Shown here: in pieces, positions 33,640 to 44,690 of the stretch
Layout: every line of letters begins with the position of its first letter
Numbering within the stretch: the first letter of the stretch is position 1
DNA from: Armigeres subalbatus
Taxonomy: Eukaryota > Arthropoda > Insecta > Diptera > Culicidae
Assembly (NCBI RefSeq): GCF_024139115.2
Contig: NC_085141.1
Coordinates: forward strand, 380,511,278-380,575,277
DNA: 64,000 nt
Reading direction: 5' to 3'
Position numbers and translations under genes: made by a program
The notes under the pieces: generated by a model
Database searches by the model: none
Seen by the model: only the letters and a program-made list of their open reading frames with translations
Told to the model about the DNA's origin: nothing

Positions 33640-33830
33640 ACGCACAGACATCCATCATATGAGTTCGTCGATTGGTATACAACCTATACAACAGTATGGG
33701 TGTCCAGTAGCCTTGCGAGCAAGTTGAAAAGCAGCCAAGTTCCAGTTGGTAGAGCCATTGAAGAAGGGTCTCCTTCTATAAAAAGTTTGTTCTTGTAGCG
33801 AATATACGTGAGAAAGACAAAAACATACTC
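33640..33830 (+). repeat. Diverged copy of the 'gagaaaggcaaaaac' dispersed repeat
   Basis: It keeps the block order cacagacatcc, gagttcgtcgattggtatac, tatgggtgtcc, gagaaagacaaaaac seen at 20925-21095. Confidence 0.55.
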
Positions 33831-33909
33831 AAAGGGGTTTTAGATAATTTTAGTGAAATTTACTTCGACCATTCCCCAAATTAAGAAACAACATGAATTA
33901 TATGAAATT

Positions 33910-34148
33910 CTATTTCTTCATTTTGACAAAATCAGACTCAAATTCGTAAACTCCGATGGAATTGTTATTTTTCTGATCATATTCCACCCAGTCGTCATCA
34001 GATAAGTCGATGTCCTCAAACTTGGGCCCCCCATCGGTCGCTTTGGCAATCCAGCCTGCCCGTGGACTGAAGTCTACCGGTTCCACCCCACGACAGTCGA
34101 AGGCAACTATCGTCTTAAGTTTTCCGGAATCATCGCCCGTGTAAGATG
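33910..34148 (-). CDS. CZIB: CZIB exon 2
   Basis: Acceptor atatacttacag at 34149-34160; begins CA completing an alanine codon, then [16 protein letters not shown]. Ends at TAG. Confidence 0.92.
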
Positions 34149-34457
34149 CTGTAAGTATATTGGCTAACGTTAGTCCATTGTTGTAACAATCCCGACATTC
34201 CTACCATTGCTTCCCTCGACGATGTCGATGCTGTTCTCGCGGGAACACATCCGGCATTTCATGTAGAAATTGAATCCCTTTGGGTTACGCGTGTCTTCAT
34301 TGACGTGCTCACCTTCGGTTATGTCGTGCCATTTGTCCGACTCTTCGCCGCAGTTGGTGCACTTGATTTTCAAGAAGAATGGATAGTTCGGGTGGCAGGT
34401 CTTCAGTTCTTCTATGTTCTCGAGAGTGGCCTTGATTTGGAGACCGATCTTGACCAT
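33910..34457 (-). CDS. CZIB: CXXC motif-containing zinc-binding protein (DUF866 family)
   Basis: Join on the minus strand: 34457-34205 and 34148-33910, with a 56-bp GT-AG intron; 163 residues, close to the human protein (160). Exon 1 begins [18 protein letters not shown], like human MGKIALQLKATLENITNL, and holds two CxxC pairs (C33/C36 in IKCTNCGE, C68/C71 in [10 protein letters not shown]) that should bind one zinc. Exon 2 encodes [19 protein letters not shown] and ends [12 protein letters not shown] before TAG at 33910-33912. The cellular role of the family is poorly known. It lies tail-to-tail with SCAP, and two MITEs sit just upstream of its start. The start is fixed by the family N-terminus. 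Confidence 0.94.
34205..34457 (-). CDS. CZIB: CZIB exon 1
   Basis: ATG at 34457-34455; donor aatg|gtagga at 34204. Contains both CxxC pairs. Confidence 0.92.
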
Positions 34458-34542
34458 CGTGTTTCTACAAAACTTACTTGCTTATGAAAACGGTAAAAAA
34501 AAAGCTATAATATAGATATATTTTGTAGCCGGTTATCCAAAA

Positions 34543-34664
34543 AGTGCTGTCCAATGAGAGCTCGAAGTTTCTCCCTGTCCTGCTCATGCCCATTTGTTGA
34601 CAAAAAAGAACGAGCAGGACGGGAACAACTTCGAGCTACTTCGAGCTGCTCATTGGACGGCACT
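34543..34664. mobile_element. Fold-back MITE, ~40-bp arms, just upstream of CZIB
   Basis: The left arm agtgctgtccaatgagagct... and the right arm ...agctgctcattggacggcact are inverse copies, the right one with an extra ~10 bases (cttcgagcta is doubled). It lies 86 bp from the CZIB start codon. Confidence 0.82.
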
Positions 34665-34794
34665 AATGTTTATTGCTTATTCTGTCACGGTACAACTGCC
34701 GTCCGGCGAAACTTGAAGTTGAAAGAAAATGTCAAAAAGTGCTACTCTCATGCATGAGAGAGGTGAGAGTGCGAGTGCCTTTTCTAGCACCATA

Positions 34795-34914
34795 GGGCAC
34801 TGCACGGAATAATTTGTCTCTTTTTCGCTGCAAAGAAATTAGAAAACAACAAGGCCAGTAAACGTCAAAATGTATGAGGAACGAAAGAGAAAGAGATGTT
34901 CCCGTGCAGTGCCC
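34795..34914. mobile_element. TA-flanked MITE, 120 bp
   Basis: Ends are gggcactgcacgg and its inverse, flanked by TA (34793-34794 and 34915-34916). The arms extend more loosely into tctctttttcgctgc and its counterpart. Probably moved by a Tc1/mariner-type transposase. Confidence 0.82.
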
Positions 34915-34916
34915 TA

Positions 34917-35634
34917 TACTTCAAAACGCCTATACTTGATTACGTTCTGATTTAGAGATGAAATTCAACAATATTGTAAAAAAATCAGGGATAGCAGCCC
35001 GCATAAAATAAAACCATTTGCTTTATTATTATTATTATTCATATGAATTAAACAATATGGTAACTATTTATATAATCATCGACTTAAAATACGATTGTAA
35101 GTTTATCTAGAACAAATACTATACAAAATTTTTAATGTACGACGCCATATGTAATAATTTCACAACATATTGGATTTATACAATTTCATATAATCCATGT
35201 TCGATTTTCTGTGAAAAGAATACGATAAGCAACTGGGATTGGCCATCAACAGATATAGTAACAATTCTGATTGTAGCTATGATATAATCATGTATCATCT
35301 GAGGCTGATATTTTTCGTTCTGATTCCACACGTACATTCAAAAATCATATGGTTCAATGATAAAACTATCGTAAGCGTTCTTCTTCCGCATTCAGTGTGC
35401 GTATCTATTGACAGATGTACGACTGCCATATTTTATTTAGATGTGATCAATGCGGGTTTGCTCAAAGTGTTTATGTTGGTGAATTATTTTTTGTTTTATT
35501 TATTACATCGCTAAAAAGGTAAGCATAAAATACAATTATTATTCCTGCAGGATGTCATGATGTGTCATTTCCTCTAGTTTCCAACAATTTGAAGGAAAGG
35601 ATACGGCTGCCCAGGTGCTGCGGATAAACCAAAA
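34917..35634. other. A/T-rich spacer
   Basis: No gene seen; a (tta)n run lies near 35023-35040. Confidence 0.45.
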
Positions 35635-36018
35635 GTGATACCTCATCACATCGCAAACAGAAGGAAGATGATGTCGGCGTTTTTATCCAAGGAACTGGCC
35701 GAACGATGTCAATCTGTAAGGACGATGAAGTGCTGCTGGTTCTGCGTGGTCACTAAAAGGGCAATCAAGTAGGCAATATTGTGCAAGTTTACCGGAAAAA
35801 GTTCCTTTTTGTTGGATGAATCCAGCGAGAGCAGGTCCGCCGCATTACCATTCACCCGTCGAAGTACCGGATTTTGGGCTGAAGATGGACAAGGATTGCA
35901 AAAAGACTCTGGGCCACCGTACCGCCGGATGACCAGTAGCGTTACCGAAGAAGAGGATCAAGTGCACCAAGGAAACGGCCGCAACTTCCACCATGGACAC
36001 CAGTTATTAAACTTCCCT
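35635..36018 (+). pseudogene. Ribosomal protein L26 retro-pseudogene
   Basis: Intronless and collinear with RpL26 but broken by stops and frameshifts. Recognisable pieces: RRKMMSAFLSKEL (parent RRRLMSAPLSKEL), KDDEVLLVLRGH and KGNQVGNIVQVYRKKF (parent DDEVQVIRGHFKGNQVGK), LKMDKDCKKTLGHR (parent LKLDKDRKAILERR) and a C-terminal KCTKETAATSTMDT (parent KYTEETAAAQPMET). The parent gene is not in this window. Lack of introns suggests a processed copy made by LINE machinery; a clear poly(A) tail and target duplication were not found. Confidence 0.8.
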
Positions 36019-36084
36019 AGGAGACTACTGTTTCTTTCATTCATGTGCAATCAAAAGTACCGAATTAATTTAAAAAGGAAGTGA

Positions 36085-36790
36085 GAAGCAAATGATTTTC
36101 TCAATAAAACACCTTATTAGCATGTAGAATATTTGTTTTGATTTCATTAAATAAGTGGAAAAATACCAATGATTGTTTCTACTAATAAAAGATAAGAGAT
36201 ATGGTTCGTAGATTTTTGTTTCATGTATCATTCTACTGTATCCGCATTGCATCCCATAATGTTTTATCTGATAACAAGGATTGTAACTAAACCGCATCAC
36301 ATATTGTGCATTGAAAAAAATGTACTGGAAAATGCCCACTTTTGTACAGTGATTATACTTAACCCCCCATTACCCACGTGGTTGATTTGCCAAACACAAT
36401 TTAACATACTGTAAAAACCACTTAGGATGAGGTTAGTTTATCATAGTTATAAACAGCAATCGAAATGGCAAGAATAAAATTATTTATCATCATAAATGAT
36501 CTGAGAGATGGTCCAATTACGGTTCAGAGTTATGCGGGTACGTACGAACAATAATAATAAACTATAGAGAAAGATTGTCGCTGTCGTCAATGGTGAAACA
36601 TCTTTTGCTGGCGAGGATAGGGCGATAAATGTCAACGAAGGAAAAATCAGTACGTTTTGACAGTTGTGTACCCAACATGTATGGGAACGAGGTAAATAAA
36701 TAAGGGAACTGCAGTGACAATGTTCCTCTATATGGTTTATTACCTCGATTGTACGAACCAGTCACCCGAAATGAGCAGCTGCATTTGGGT
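36085..36790. other. Unassigned spacer
   Basis: A/T-rich with no coding signal. Confidence 0.4.
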
Positions 36791-36798
36791 ATACTGGG

Positions 36799-36930
36799 CA
36801 GTGGCGTAGCCACGGGGGTGGTTTTGGGTATAACCCCCCCCCCAAAGACAAAATTTTTGGAAGAAATTTTTTTTTCGAAAAAAAATGTTCAGAAACCCCC
36901 CCCCAGACCAATTTTCTGGCTACGCCACTG
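36799..36930. mobile_element. hAT-type MITE, 132 bp, with 8-bp target duplication
   Basis: The ends are exact inverse copies (cagtggcgtagcca, 14 bp) and the element is flanked by atactggg at 36791-36798 and 36931-36938. The 8-bp duplication and CAGTGGC ends point to a hAT transposase. The interior has runs of C and A. Confidence 0.95.
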
Positions 36931-37339
36931 ATACTGGGTACCAAAAAGAGAATTCTTAAGTACTTACGTACAAAACACATTGTTGGGTAGAGTGCCATAG
37001 CACCGCGGATGATGGGCGTTTATCTAACTTTGTACCGAATGCACATAATATTTCAAAATATAAAATGAATGCTCACGAACAGTTTGATTTTGGTTTCACA
37101 ATTTTATTTTAGTCACTGATCATCCCGATCATCCTGAGCATAAAGATTTCCGTGTATGGTAACTCAGCGATGACACTCGCGACCCCGCACTCATATTTTT
37201 GTTTGCTCGTCTCTCTGTTTCTGCTTTGTGGTTCTTCCCACTTTCCCAGGTTCTTTCTTCATTCGTCTTCAATCATCAAAACAATCAACCGAAAATTTTG
37301 TGCTTGAAACTTTGTTGAAAAGTGGGAGGATTTTTCAAA

Positions 37340-37439
37340 ATGAAAAACGTATTTTTCGCAGTTTTCCTTTGTTGTGCCTTAAATATCAGAATAAACAGTG
37401 CGAGTGAAGATGCTTACATTTTGTATTGTCCTTGCATGG
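37340..37439 (+). CDS. POFUT1: POFUT1 exon 1 (signal peptide)
   Basis: ATG at 37340; encodes the signal peptide and [12 protein letters not shown]; donor catg-g|gtgagt at 37440, phase 1. Start supported by tttttcaaaATG context and by the signal peptide. Confidence 0.93.
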
Positions 37440-40400
37440 GTGAGTAAAATCTTATTTCCTTGCTTGTATTTTAGACCGGCTAAATGCCGTGTTTATAGAT
37501 AGGTACAGTAAACGCTCGAATTTTAGATCACGTATAATAGCTGGGCCTGGGCCTGTATATATTTTATTTCACTTTGCATGTACATCCGTTTATTGAATGT
37601 CCTATGGAAGAAACGATTAATTCTCTAAATATTTTAATACACTGGAGTTACATACACGAATTTTGGGAACAACTAGTTTTTTAGCTAGATTTTGAAAATT
37701 ATTTGTTTGTGGCTTTTCAAAAAGGTCGGGAGACATGTAGAAGCCGTGTAAAAACTGATTTTCGTAGAATTCGTTTTTTACGCGGTTTTGATTCCCGCGG
37801 TACGTATCCATCGTATGCAAATCGACATCAGTGTATTGAATGTAACAAGCTCATCAATAAAAAATTTGGTCAACTCAAGCTCCAGTAGAAAAAAAGTGCA
37901 TTAACCGATTTATTTCTAGCTTCTGTAGAAAATAGTAGTTTGTGCAACAAGTTGCAAAAAGATGATTTTTTTAGCACGAGTTGTACCTACGTACGGTTGA
38001 AGTTGTACGGCAAGCCTCGTTGGATAAATACTATGAGTGCGGAAAAAATCGAGTTTTGCAATGAGTTGCACACGCTATTTTTTGCAATGACGAAAAATGG
38101 ACTTGAATTTGATCAATTTGTACCAAAATTGTAGAGTCTAATTGACTCCACATGATCATTCTTGCCAATAAATCATGTTGCTGCAGAAAACAACAGATCC
38201 CATATTACCGTGCCACATTGCATAGTTCGATAAGCCGTGAAGCGATAGATGTACTTGCCTTTGGAAATTTCGATGTCATGTCCATCAAACTGTTTCATGT
38301 ATTACGCGACGCAGAGAATACACTATTTGAACAGTTACCCAAGCTCATTCAGCAAAATGTAGTCATGTAACTGTTGGTTTTTCATTATAGCACCCAAATG
38401 AGTGTTATAATGAATATTATGCAACCCATTTGAGTTGCATAATGTTCATTAAAGCACCCATTTCGTTGGTATGGAAAAGTAAGCCGTTTTATCACTCAAA
38501 GACGAACTGTAAACCAGATATTATGATCAGGAATTGCAAAAAAAAAGATATTTTAGTTACGGTTGTATACAAGACACGACCGCTCGACGTAAACTAAATA
38601 CTACCAAGCATCTCCCACTCTGTGAGGGAGTAGGGACCCCATCTGAAGTAGCTGGACTGAAATAATCAAACAATGCGGAGATCCATAAAGTACGTCACGC
38701 AAAAATTTGCGATTTTCAACCCCCCTCCCCCATTTGTAACAAATTCTAATTTATTTGTAAGGATCGTCATGCTGCTCTGATCCCCCCTCTCCCTATAGGC
38801 GTGACGTACTTTGTGGATGGCTCCTAGGCATTATTACTATTTGAAAATGTCTACATAATTTGATTAAAAATTTCTAAAAGAAATCAACATTTGAAACATC
38901 TTACATTATCTGTACTGCCGCTATTAGCATAAGCGTCCCATGTCCCATTAATCACGGCGACTCAATCTTTCACAATGTGCTGCCAAATTCTTCTACCATT
39001 TTTTTCTACAAATTTTTCATCATCCAGCACTATTTCACTTCCACCATAGCCCAGGAGCATATGCGATCTTGTGATAATGGTACCGCTTCATTGCACCCAA
39101 GCTCTCCTAATCGCTCTCTCAAGCGCTAGATTGAACAGTAGATTCGAGAATGCATCGCCCTGCTTCAATCCATCTAAGGTATAGGTAACAAATGATGTCG
39201 ATATTTCATCCGCAACCATTAAACTTGGTTTCGATCCGCCCAACGTTACACGAATCAGCCGTATCAGTTTTCCCGGAAAACCATCTTATAGCATAATTTA
39301 TCATAATGTGAATCCTATATTGTGTAGAATCTATCAATTTAAATTTATCATAATATAATTAATTTAAAGCCTCAGTTCCCATACCATTGGTAACCCTTTT
39401 CAAGCAGCAACTCATTTGAGATCTGTTGACTAACATTACCCTCCTTAGCCGTGCAGTAAGACGCGCGGCTACAAAGCAAGACCATGCTGAGGGTGGCTGG
39501 GTTCGATTCCCGGTGCCGTTTTCGGATTGGAAATTGTCTCGACTTCCCTGGGCATAAAAGTACCATCGTGTGCTAGCCTGATGATATACGAATGCAAAAA
39601 TGGTAACCTGGCTTAGAAACCTCGCAGTTAATAACTGTGGAAGTGCTTAATGAACACTATGCTGCGAGGCGGCTCTGTCCCCAGTGTGAGGATGTAATGC
39701 CAAGAAGAAGAAGAAGAACATTACATTACATTACAACATAACATTACCTTATGTATATTCAATATTCTTTTCTGCCATTCAGCGTCACTATAATCCACAG
39801 GCCTTGCATTGAACAAATTACATTACCTTGATCAGAGTGTATGTAATTAAGAGTGGCGACATGTGCCGCATTTGACAGGTCTCCTGCTCGTTTGGAACGC
39901 AATTTTGTATGGGAATGACAGATGAATTTTGTTCCAATTCTGACAGTGTCGCCACTCTTAATTACATACACTCTGACCTTGATATTACATTAATTTAAAA
40001 ATTAAAATTTTATTTTGTTTTTCTATGCTAAACAGCCAACACCATAATCAAACTTATTCACAATAATCAATGCTCGTTTCAAAGGCATTTTAATATTTTA
40101 TATCACATGGAATGAATTCTACCGGTTTCCTGGACGAAATGCTGGAAAATTTCAGTCTCTGTGGGTCAGATTTGCAAGACATTAATGTGTCATCTTCCCT
40201 TCATTATTCAATTCCATACAGCATCACAGAGATCACTAATTAGGGTCTGTCTCAATTGGATAATTAAACTGAAATTAAACTTAAAAGTGACATTTCAATA
40301 ATTACCAAATAACCCTGCTCGCAGAGCAAGATTACTTTTGACAGATATCGAATCATTTTCCATCGATGTCCTATTGGAATTGCTGGGTAGCACCAGCCAT

Positions 40401-42788
40401 TCTTATAACGGGGTGATTTTTTAATTTTCGAACTGTCACTTTTAAGTTTAATTCTCCAAATGAGACAGACCCTCAGCAATATCTTTCCCTACCTGTTTGT
40501 AAGGACATGAGCGTGGCAGTTGCTAATTATTAAAAATCACTAATACACTGAAACTTGCAGCGTTAATCAATCAATTCATATGATTAAGTTTGCGCTTTCG
40601 TATATAGGTTCGATATGCCTCACTTGCCTTTATTTTAATTGTTGTTTGTATTGGAAGGTACCTACAATATTCGATGCAAAATATGACGTAGAATATTAGG
40701 CAACGTCAAAACCCCAAAATAAAAAAAAAATTAAAAATGGGTTTATATTTGAGGTAACAAGTCCGTATATAATTGTTGTGGCAACGGAACAGCAGCGCTG
40801 AGAACACGGTCCACATCGCTTACCTTCTCACCGCTTTGTCGCTGGGCTTATCGATGACTGCTTCAAGCTGTCATACGATAGACGTCAGAAGCATAAACCA
40901 GATATCGTTCAACATATATGTTGTCATCATTGTTAGATTGTTGCACGCTAAGACTGTTAACATACATGTGTCGTTCATTCTATTAGATTATACAGTAGTT
41001 TTATTCCGCTTACGTTCGCGCCTTTTTTTTAATAAGATATGACCAATCATATCACGGGCACCTCCCACTAACGCTTCGTAACAATAATCAAAGTCCATCG
41101 ATTACATGGTCCATATAATTGAGGTTTACCTGTATTAGGCCACCGAATATCAGTTCAAACAAACGACCATTAGGACGGGCCAAACCACAAAAAATCGTGG
41201 GTGATGTGGAAGAAGAAAAGAATATTTGTTCCGGTTTTACTTCACTTACTTCTTACTTCTACATACTTCTGCGCTGATATTCATAATATATTAATAACTT
41301 ATTTTTTCATAAAAAATATCATATACCTAGATTCCTGTAGTTTGTTTCTTTAATCAACATTGAAATCAATTTCCCGAGTAAAGTTGTGCATGGCTAAACT
41401 CTTATATCCACATATAAACCCTTTTGCACCTCACATTCTATTGCCAAACTTTCGATTTCATATCACATCTGCGCGTTTGATCCACACTCACTCACGCTTA
41501 CGTATCAATGGCCCAATTATATAACTTTTGTTAGCTTTCGTTTCATCTCAGTTCATGAAATCCCATATGGTCTAGTGGCTAGGATATCTGGCTTTCACCC
41601 AGAAGGCCCGGGTTCGATTCCCGGTATGGGAATTCTTTTTTGGTACCCCTCTAAGTTTTCTTTTCGTTTGTTCACCATTTTCTAGGGCGTTTTGGTAACC
41701 AGGCAGAACATTTCCTGGGTGCGTTGGGCTTTGCCCACGGTTTGAATAGAACACTGGTGCTCCCACCATGGGTTGAATATAGGAAAGGAGCAGCAAACTC
41801 GGTTCAGGTACCGTTCGACACTTATTTCCAGGTAGAACCCTTGTCCGAATACACCCCAGTGGTTACGATGGAAAATTTCATGAAAAAAATAGCACCAACA
41901 TTGTGGCCACCGGCGCAACGTATTTCCTTCTGCTACACGGAAAGGATGGGATTGGATGGAAGTACAGGTGGTGGATGCAATGCTAAAAGTGGTAACCCTT
42001 TTGGCCCGTTCTGGGATACGTTCGAAATTGATTTTGCCAAATCGGAGTTTTTCGGACCCAAACTAAACTACGACATTCACCACCATGATATGGCCTACAA
42101 ATGGGCAGAGAAATACCCGCGTGAAAAGTGGCCTGTGATTGCTTTCACTGGAGCGCCGGCTAGCTTCCCAATACAAATTGAGAACCGTAAGCTGCACAAG
42201 TATATGAAGTGGTCAGTTACCATTGAAAATGCAGCTCGTGAATTCATTCAAAATGCACTGCCCAAAGGAGCATTTATGGGAATCCATTTGCGAAATGGCA
42301 TCGACTGGATTAGGGCATGTGAACACGTCAAAGACAGCGCCAATTTATTTTCGTCGCCGCAATGCCTCGGTTATCGAAACGAGAAGGGATCGCTCACATT
42401 GGAAATGTGTCTTCCATCGAGCGATACCATAATCCGTCAGATCAAGCGGCAGATCAAAAACCACAAAGAAGCTTATAAAAATAATGACATTAAATCGGTG
42501 TTTGTGGCTTCTGATAATAATCACATGATACCCGATCTTACCGAGGCACTGAAACGGATGGACATTGCGGTGATTAAATTGCCAGAGAACAATCCCCATC
42601 TGGATCTAGCCATTCTTGGGATGTCCAACCACTTCATCGGAAACTGTGTATCGTCGTACTCGGCTTTCGTTAGGAGAGAACGCGAAGCAAAGGGTTTTCC
42701 GTCCACATTCTGGGCCTTTCCGGCAGAAAAACACATGTCCAAGACGACGAAAGCCAACGGTGGCTCGGTGACGCATGAAGAGCTGTGA
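37340..42788 (+). CDS. POFUT1: POFUT1, GDP-fucose protein O-fucosyltransferase 1
   Basis: ER glycosyltransferase (GT65) that adds O-fucose to Ser/Thr in folded EGF repeats, above all of Notch. Join 37340-37439 and 41686-42788, GT-AG intron, 400 residues (human about 388). The first ~20 residues form a signal peptide ([20 protein letters not shown]). The exons join in [18 protein letters not shown], the conserved family start. Further motifs are [31 protein letters not shown] (nucleotide-sugar binding arginine), DNNHMIPDL, and [15 protein letters not shown]. The protein ends HEEL, an ER-retrieval-type signal as in the Drosophila orthologue. The intron holds a tRNA gene and many repeats. Head-to-head with CZIB at about 2.9 kb. 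Confidence 0.96.
37936..38072. repeat. Imperfect fold-back in POFUT1 intron
   Basis: gtgcaacaagttgcaaaa...gattttttt and later aaaaaatcgagttttgcaatg...ttgcac are rough inverse copies about 65 bases apart. Confidence 0.55.
38384..38452. repeat. Two adjacent hairpins
   Basis: Hairpin one pairs cattatagcaccc with gagtgttataatg (two G-U pairs as RNA). Hairpin two pairs attatgcaac with gttgcataat exactly around an 8-base loop. They may be a degenerate MITE. Confidence 0.65.
38682..38820. mobile_element. Fold-back MITE (ccataaagtacgtcacgc family)
   Basis: Ends are ccataaagtacgtcacgc and gcgtgacgtactttgtggatgg, inverse copies with one gap. The interior has C-rich runs (acccccctccccc, cccccctctccc). 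Pieces of the family are at 7942, 16373 and 59838. Confidence 0.82.
39030..39292 (-). pseudogene. RTE-like reverse-transcriptase scrap in POFUT1 intron
   Basis: The minus strand reads [16 protein letters not shown]...[26 protein letters not shown], the RT segment that in the intact element reads FPGKLTRLIKATVDG...LRQGDGLSCMLFNIALEGVMRRA. Both ends are lost and the frame closes soon after. Confidence 0.78.
39440..39716 (+). mobile_element. Feilai-like SINE in POFUT1 intron
   Basis: Head cctccttagccgtgcagtaa, B box gggttcgattcccgg, body and (aag)n tail, flanked by an 8-bp direct repeat aacattac (39432-39439, 39717-39724). About 12 bases are missing after the head compared with 45241. Confidence 0.9.
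39833..39975. mobile_element. hAT-type MITE, 143 bp, perfect 29-bp inverted ends
   Basis: Ends (39833-39861, 39947-39975) start cagagtgtatgtaattaaga and are exact inverse copies. The flanking 8-bp duplication is accttgat (39825-39832, 39976-39983). The exact ends suggest recent movement. Confidence 0.95.
40242..40473. mobile_element. MITE with agggtctgtctca ends
   Basis: The left end agggtctgtctcaattgg... and right end ...ccaaatgagacagaccct are inverse copies; the left arm has an extra ~11 bases. A target duplication was not fixed. Confidence 0.75.
40474..41560. other. POFUT1 intron, no feature recognised
   Basis: A/T-rich intron sequence without a clear repeat or coding signal. Confidence 0.5.
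41561..41632 (+). tRNA. tRNA-Glu (anticodon TTC)
   Basis: A canonical 72-base cloverleaf. Acceptor tcccata pairs with tatggga, discriminator A at 41632. The anticodon stem tctgg/ccaga encloses cTTTCac-type loop with TTC at 41594-41596. The T arm is cccgg-gttcgat-tccgg-type. Internal pol III boxes: A box tggtctagtgg (41568-41578) and B box ggttcgattcc (41611-41621). It is not interrupted and has no SINE body, so I call a functional gene. It lies on the same strand as POFUT1, inside its intron. Confidence 0.95.
41636..41641 (+). terminator. RNA polymerase III terminator of the tRNA-Glu gene
   Basis: Six T residues start four bases after the tRNA 3' end, and lie within the region leading to the POFUT1 acceptor. 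Confidence 0.85.
41686..42788 (+). CDS. POFUT1: POFUT1 exon 2 (catalytic domain)
   Basis: Acceptor caccattttctag at 41685; begins GG completing a glycine, then [15 protein letters not shown]. Runs open to TGA at 42786-42788. Confidence 0.96.
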
Positions 42789-43060
42789 TTGTGTTGAGAT
42801 TACTACGCGATGATCGATCATGAGATCATTGGATGAAACAGAAGTGCGAGTTGTGGCAAATAAAACACAACAAACGAGGCTGACCCAAGGTTTATCGCCT
42901 ATGTGTGAACGATGCACATAAACTTTTTTACTCTCACATTAGTGGACGATGGTTGTTTTGGTTTGTCTAGCGTGCGTAATAATATGGAGGGTAGAAGTAC
43001 CGGTTATGGCTATTAGGAAGAAGCTTGAGCGTATTTCATGTGGCAATAAAATTGATTTAT
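42789..43060 (+). other. POFUT1 3' untranslated region with poly(A) signals
   Basis: AATAAA occurs at 42859-42864 and 43045-43050; either could end the mRNA. Confidence 0.6.
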
Positions 43061-43889
43061 AAAATTCATAAAGATCAATGTTTTTCTGACTAACAACCGA
43101 GGATGCTTTTATTAGACAGGAATATTTTACACAAAGCTGGTCAGAAACCATATGTTTTCTAGATTGATTAGGAATAAATGTAGCCTACAATCATCACTGG
43201 TACTTCTTCTCTCTTTGCATAGGACTATGGTTCTGGTAGCTTGTATTTCGGTTTGATCTAGTATAATAGCAAACGAACACAACCCATGGTAAGTTATCTC
43301 TCTCTCGTCGTGCAACCTTGCTGGTGGTGCGTTTTTGTTGACTGAGTGACTAGTATTATTCAGTACTGACCCACAAGAACTGGCGGTTTGTTTTCGCGAA
43401 TAAAAAACAATTTCGGTTAGCAGATTAAACGTTATTTTATGGCACGAACGATTTGCTGTGAATGAATGAGCACGTATGTTTTTTTTCTTGTTTGTCAGAC
43501 AATATTACTAGAACTATAATAGACTTAGGAAAAATAAGTATTCTAAACTAATAATGAGGATGATTGAGTATTCTGGAGACTGATGTTATTATAATACATA
43601 TAAGGAAAATAATTTAAATGAAAACATTGATATATCGATATTTGCGTTTTCTTTCACATTCGAAATCCTGACAAACTACAGTTTTACCAATACTTTTGAT
43701 TTGGTGTTAACTGAGCTGTGGTATTCCCTATATGTGCATGTGTTAGAATCAGTTGCATGTCATTGCAGCGTCCTTTTAGTCTAGTTTAATTTTATTCTTT
43801 AAGTAAATTCGAAATGGTAAATTCATACCTTCTCACCGATCTATAATAGCGATTTTTTCTGGAAATGACCTTATAAGATTTGCTACAGG
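43061..43889. other. Unassigned spacer
   Basis: No gene or clear repeat recognised. Confidence 0.4.
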
Positions 43890-44490
43890 AGAACCTCCAA
43901 AAATTTCATTATTACTTCCTTCAGTTTTTCCTTCAAAATTCCTCCGAAAATTTTTTAAGAACTTCTACGAATTTCTCCAGGAATTTCTCAGAGAATTGCT
44001 CCGGAAATTCTTCTAGGAAATGCTCAATGAATTTTTTTCCGTGTGATTCTTTGTGAATTTCTGAAGAAATTTTAAAAGAAACTACGGAAGAATATCTTTC
44101 GAAAAAAAAAGAAAATCCGGGATAAATTCCTGACGAAATTCGCGGAAGAATTGCTGTAGGGAATGTCGGAAGAATCCCTGGAGGAGTTTGTGGAGGAATT
44201 CGTTGATGAATTTTTGGAGAAGTATTCGGAGGAGTTCCTGGTGAAATCCTTTAAGGATTTTTTGGTGGAATTTTCGGATTTCATGAGGAATGTCTGGAGG
44301 ACCTCTTGCCTGACCCGAATGAATGCTCGGGGAAATTCCTGATGGAGTTTCCGGAGGAGTCTATTGAGTGATTTTCGAAGAAATTTCTTATGGAATTACG
44401 AAATGTTGGAGGAAATACGCCAGGGATGCATGGAAGGAATTCCGGATTAGTTGCTGGAGGAACTCTGTAAAAAAATCTGGAAGAACATAA
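43890..44490. repeat. Diverged 'ggaatttctccgga' repeat array
   Basis: Irregular units such as ttcctccgaaaatt and ggaggaattcgttgatg. They look like an old relative of the minisatellites at 27117 and 30130. The Ser/Asn-rich minus frame is an artefact of the repeat. Confidence 0.65.
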
Positions 44491-44504
44491 ATAAACTCTT
44501 GAAG

Positions 44505-44690
44505 TAATCGTTGCCAACTACGCAGTCTACGGAGAGTCTCCAAATCGTCAAACTGATCGATCTACCTTGCTCGATGCCTACCTCGCCTTCTTGTGCCCAT
44601 CGAATCGTTATCGAGAACCATTTTCACCGGGTTATTGTTCGATGTTCTGGCTTCGTGCGCGGCCCACCGCTGTCTTCTGATTTCTTTTCG
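44505..44690 (-). pseudogene. RTE-like LINE C-terminal scrap
   Basis: The minus strand reads RRQRWAAHEARTSNNNPVKM, then VLDNDSMGTRRRGRHRAR and, after a frame change, IDQFDDLETLRRLRSW. This matches RWAGHVARMSDSNPGKM...TRRRGAQWARWIDQ at 58150-58330. Confidence 0.78.

Noticed and set aside
41571..41918. Minus frames across the tRNA and POFUT1 exon 2
   Set aside because: They are shadows of real features on the plus strand.
44072..44284. Ser/Asn-rich protein (NSSTNSSTNSS)
   Set aside because: It is the reading of the degenerate ggaatttc repeat; no start context or homologue is evident.
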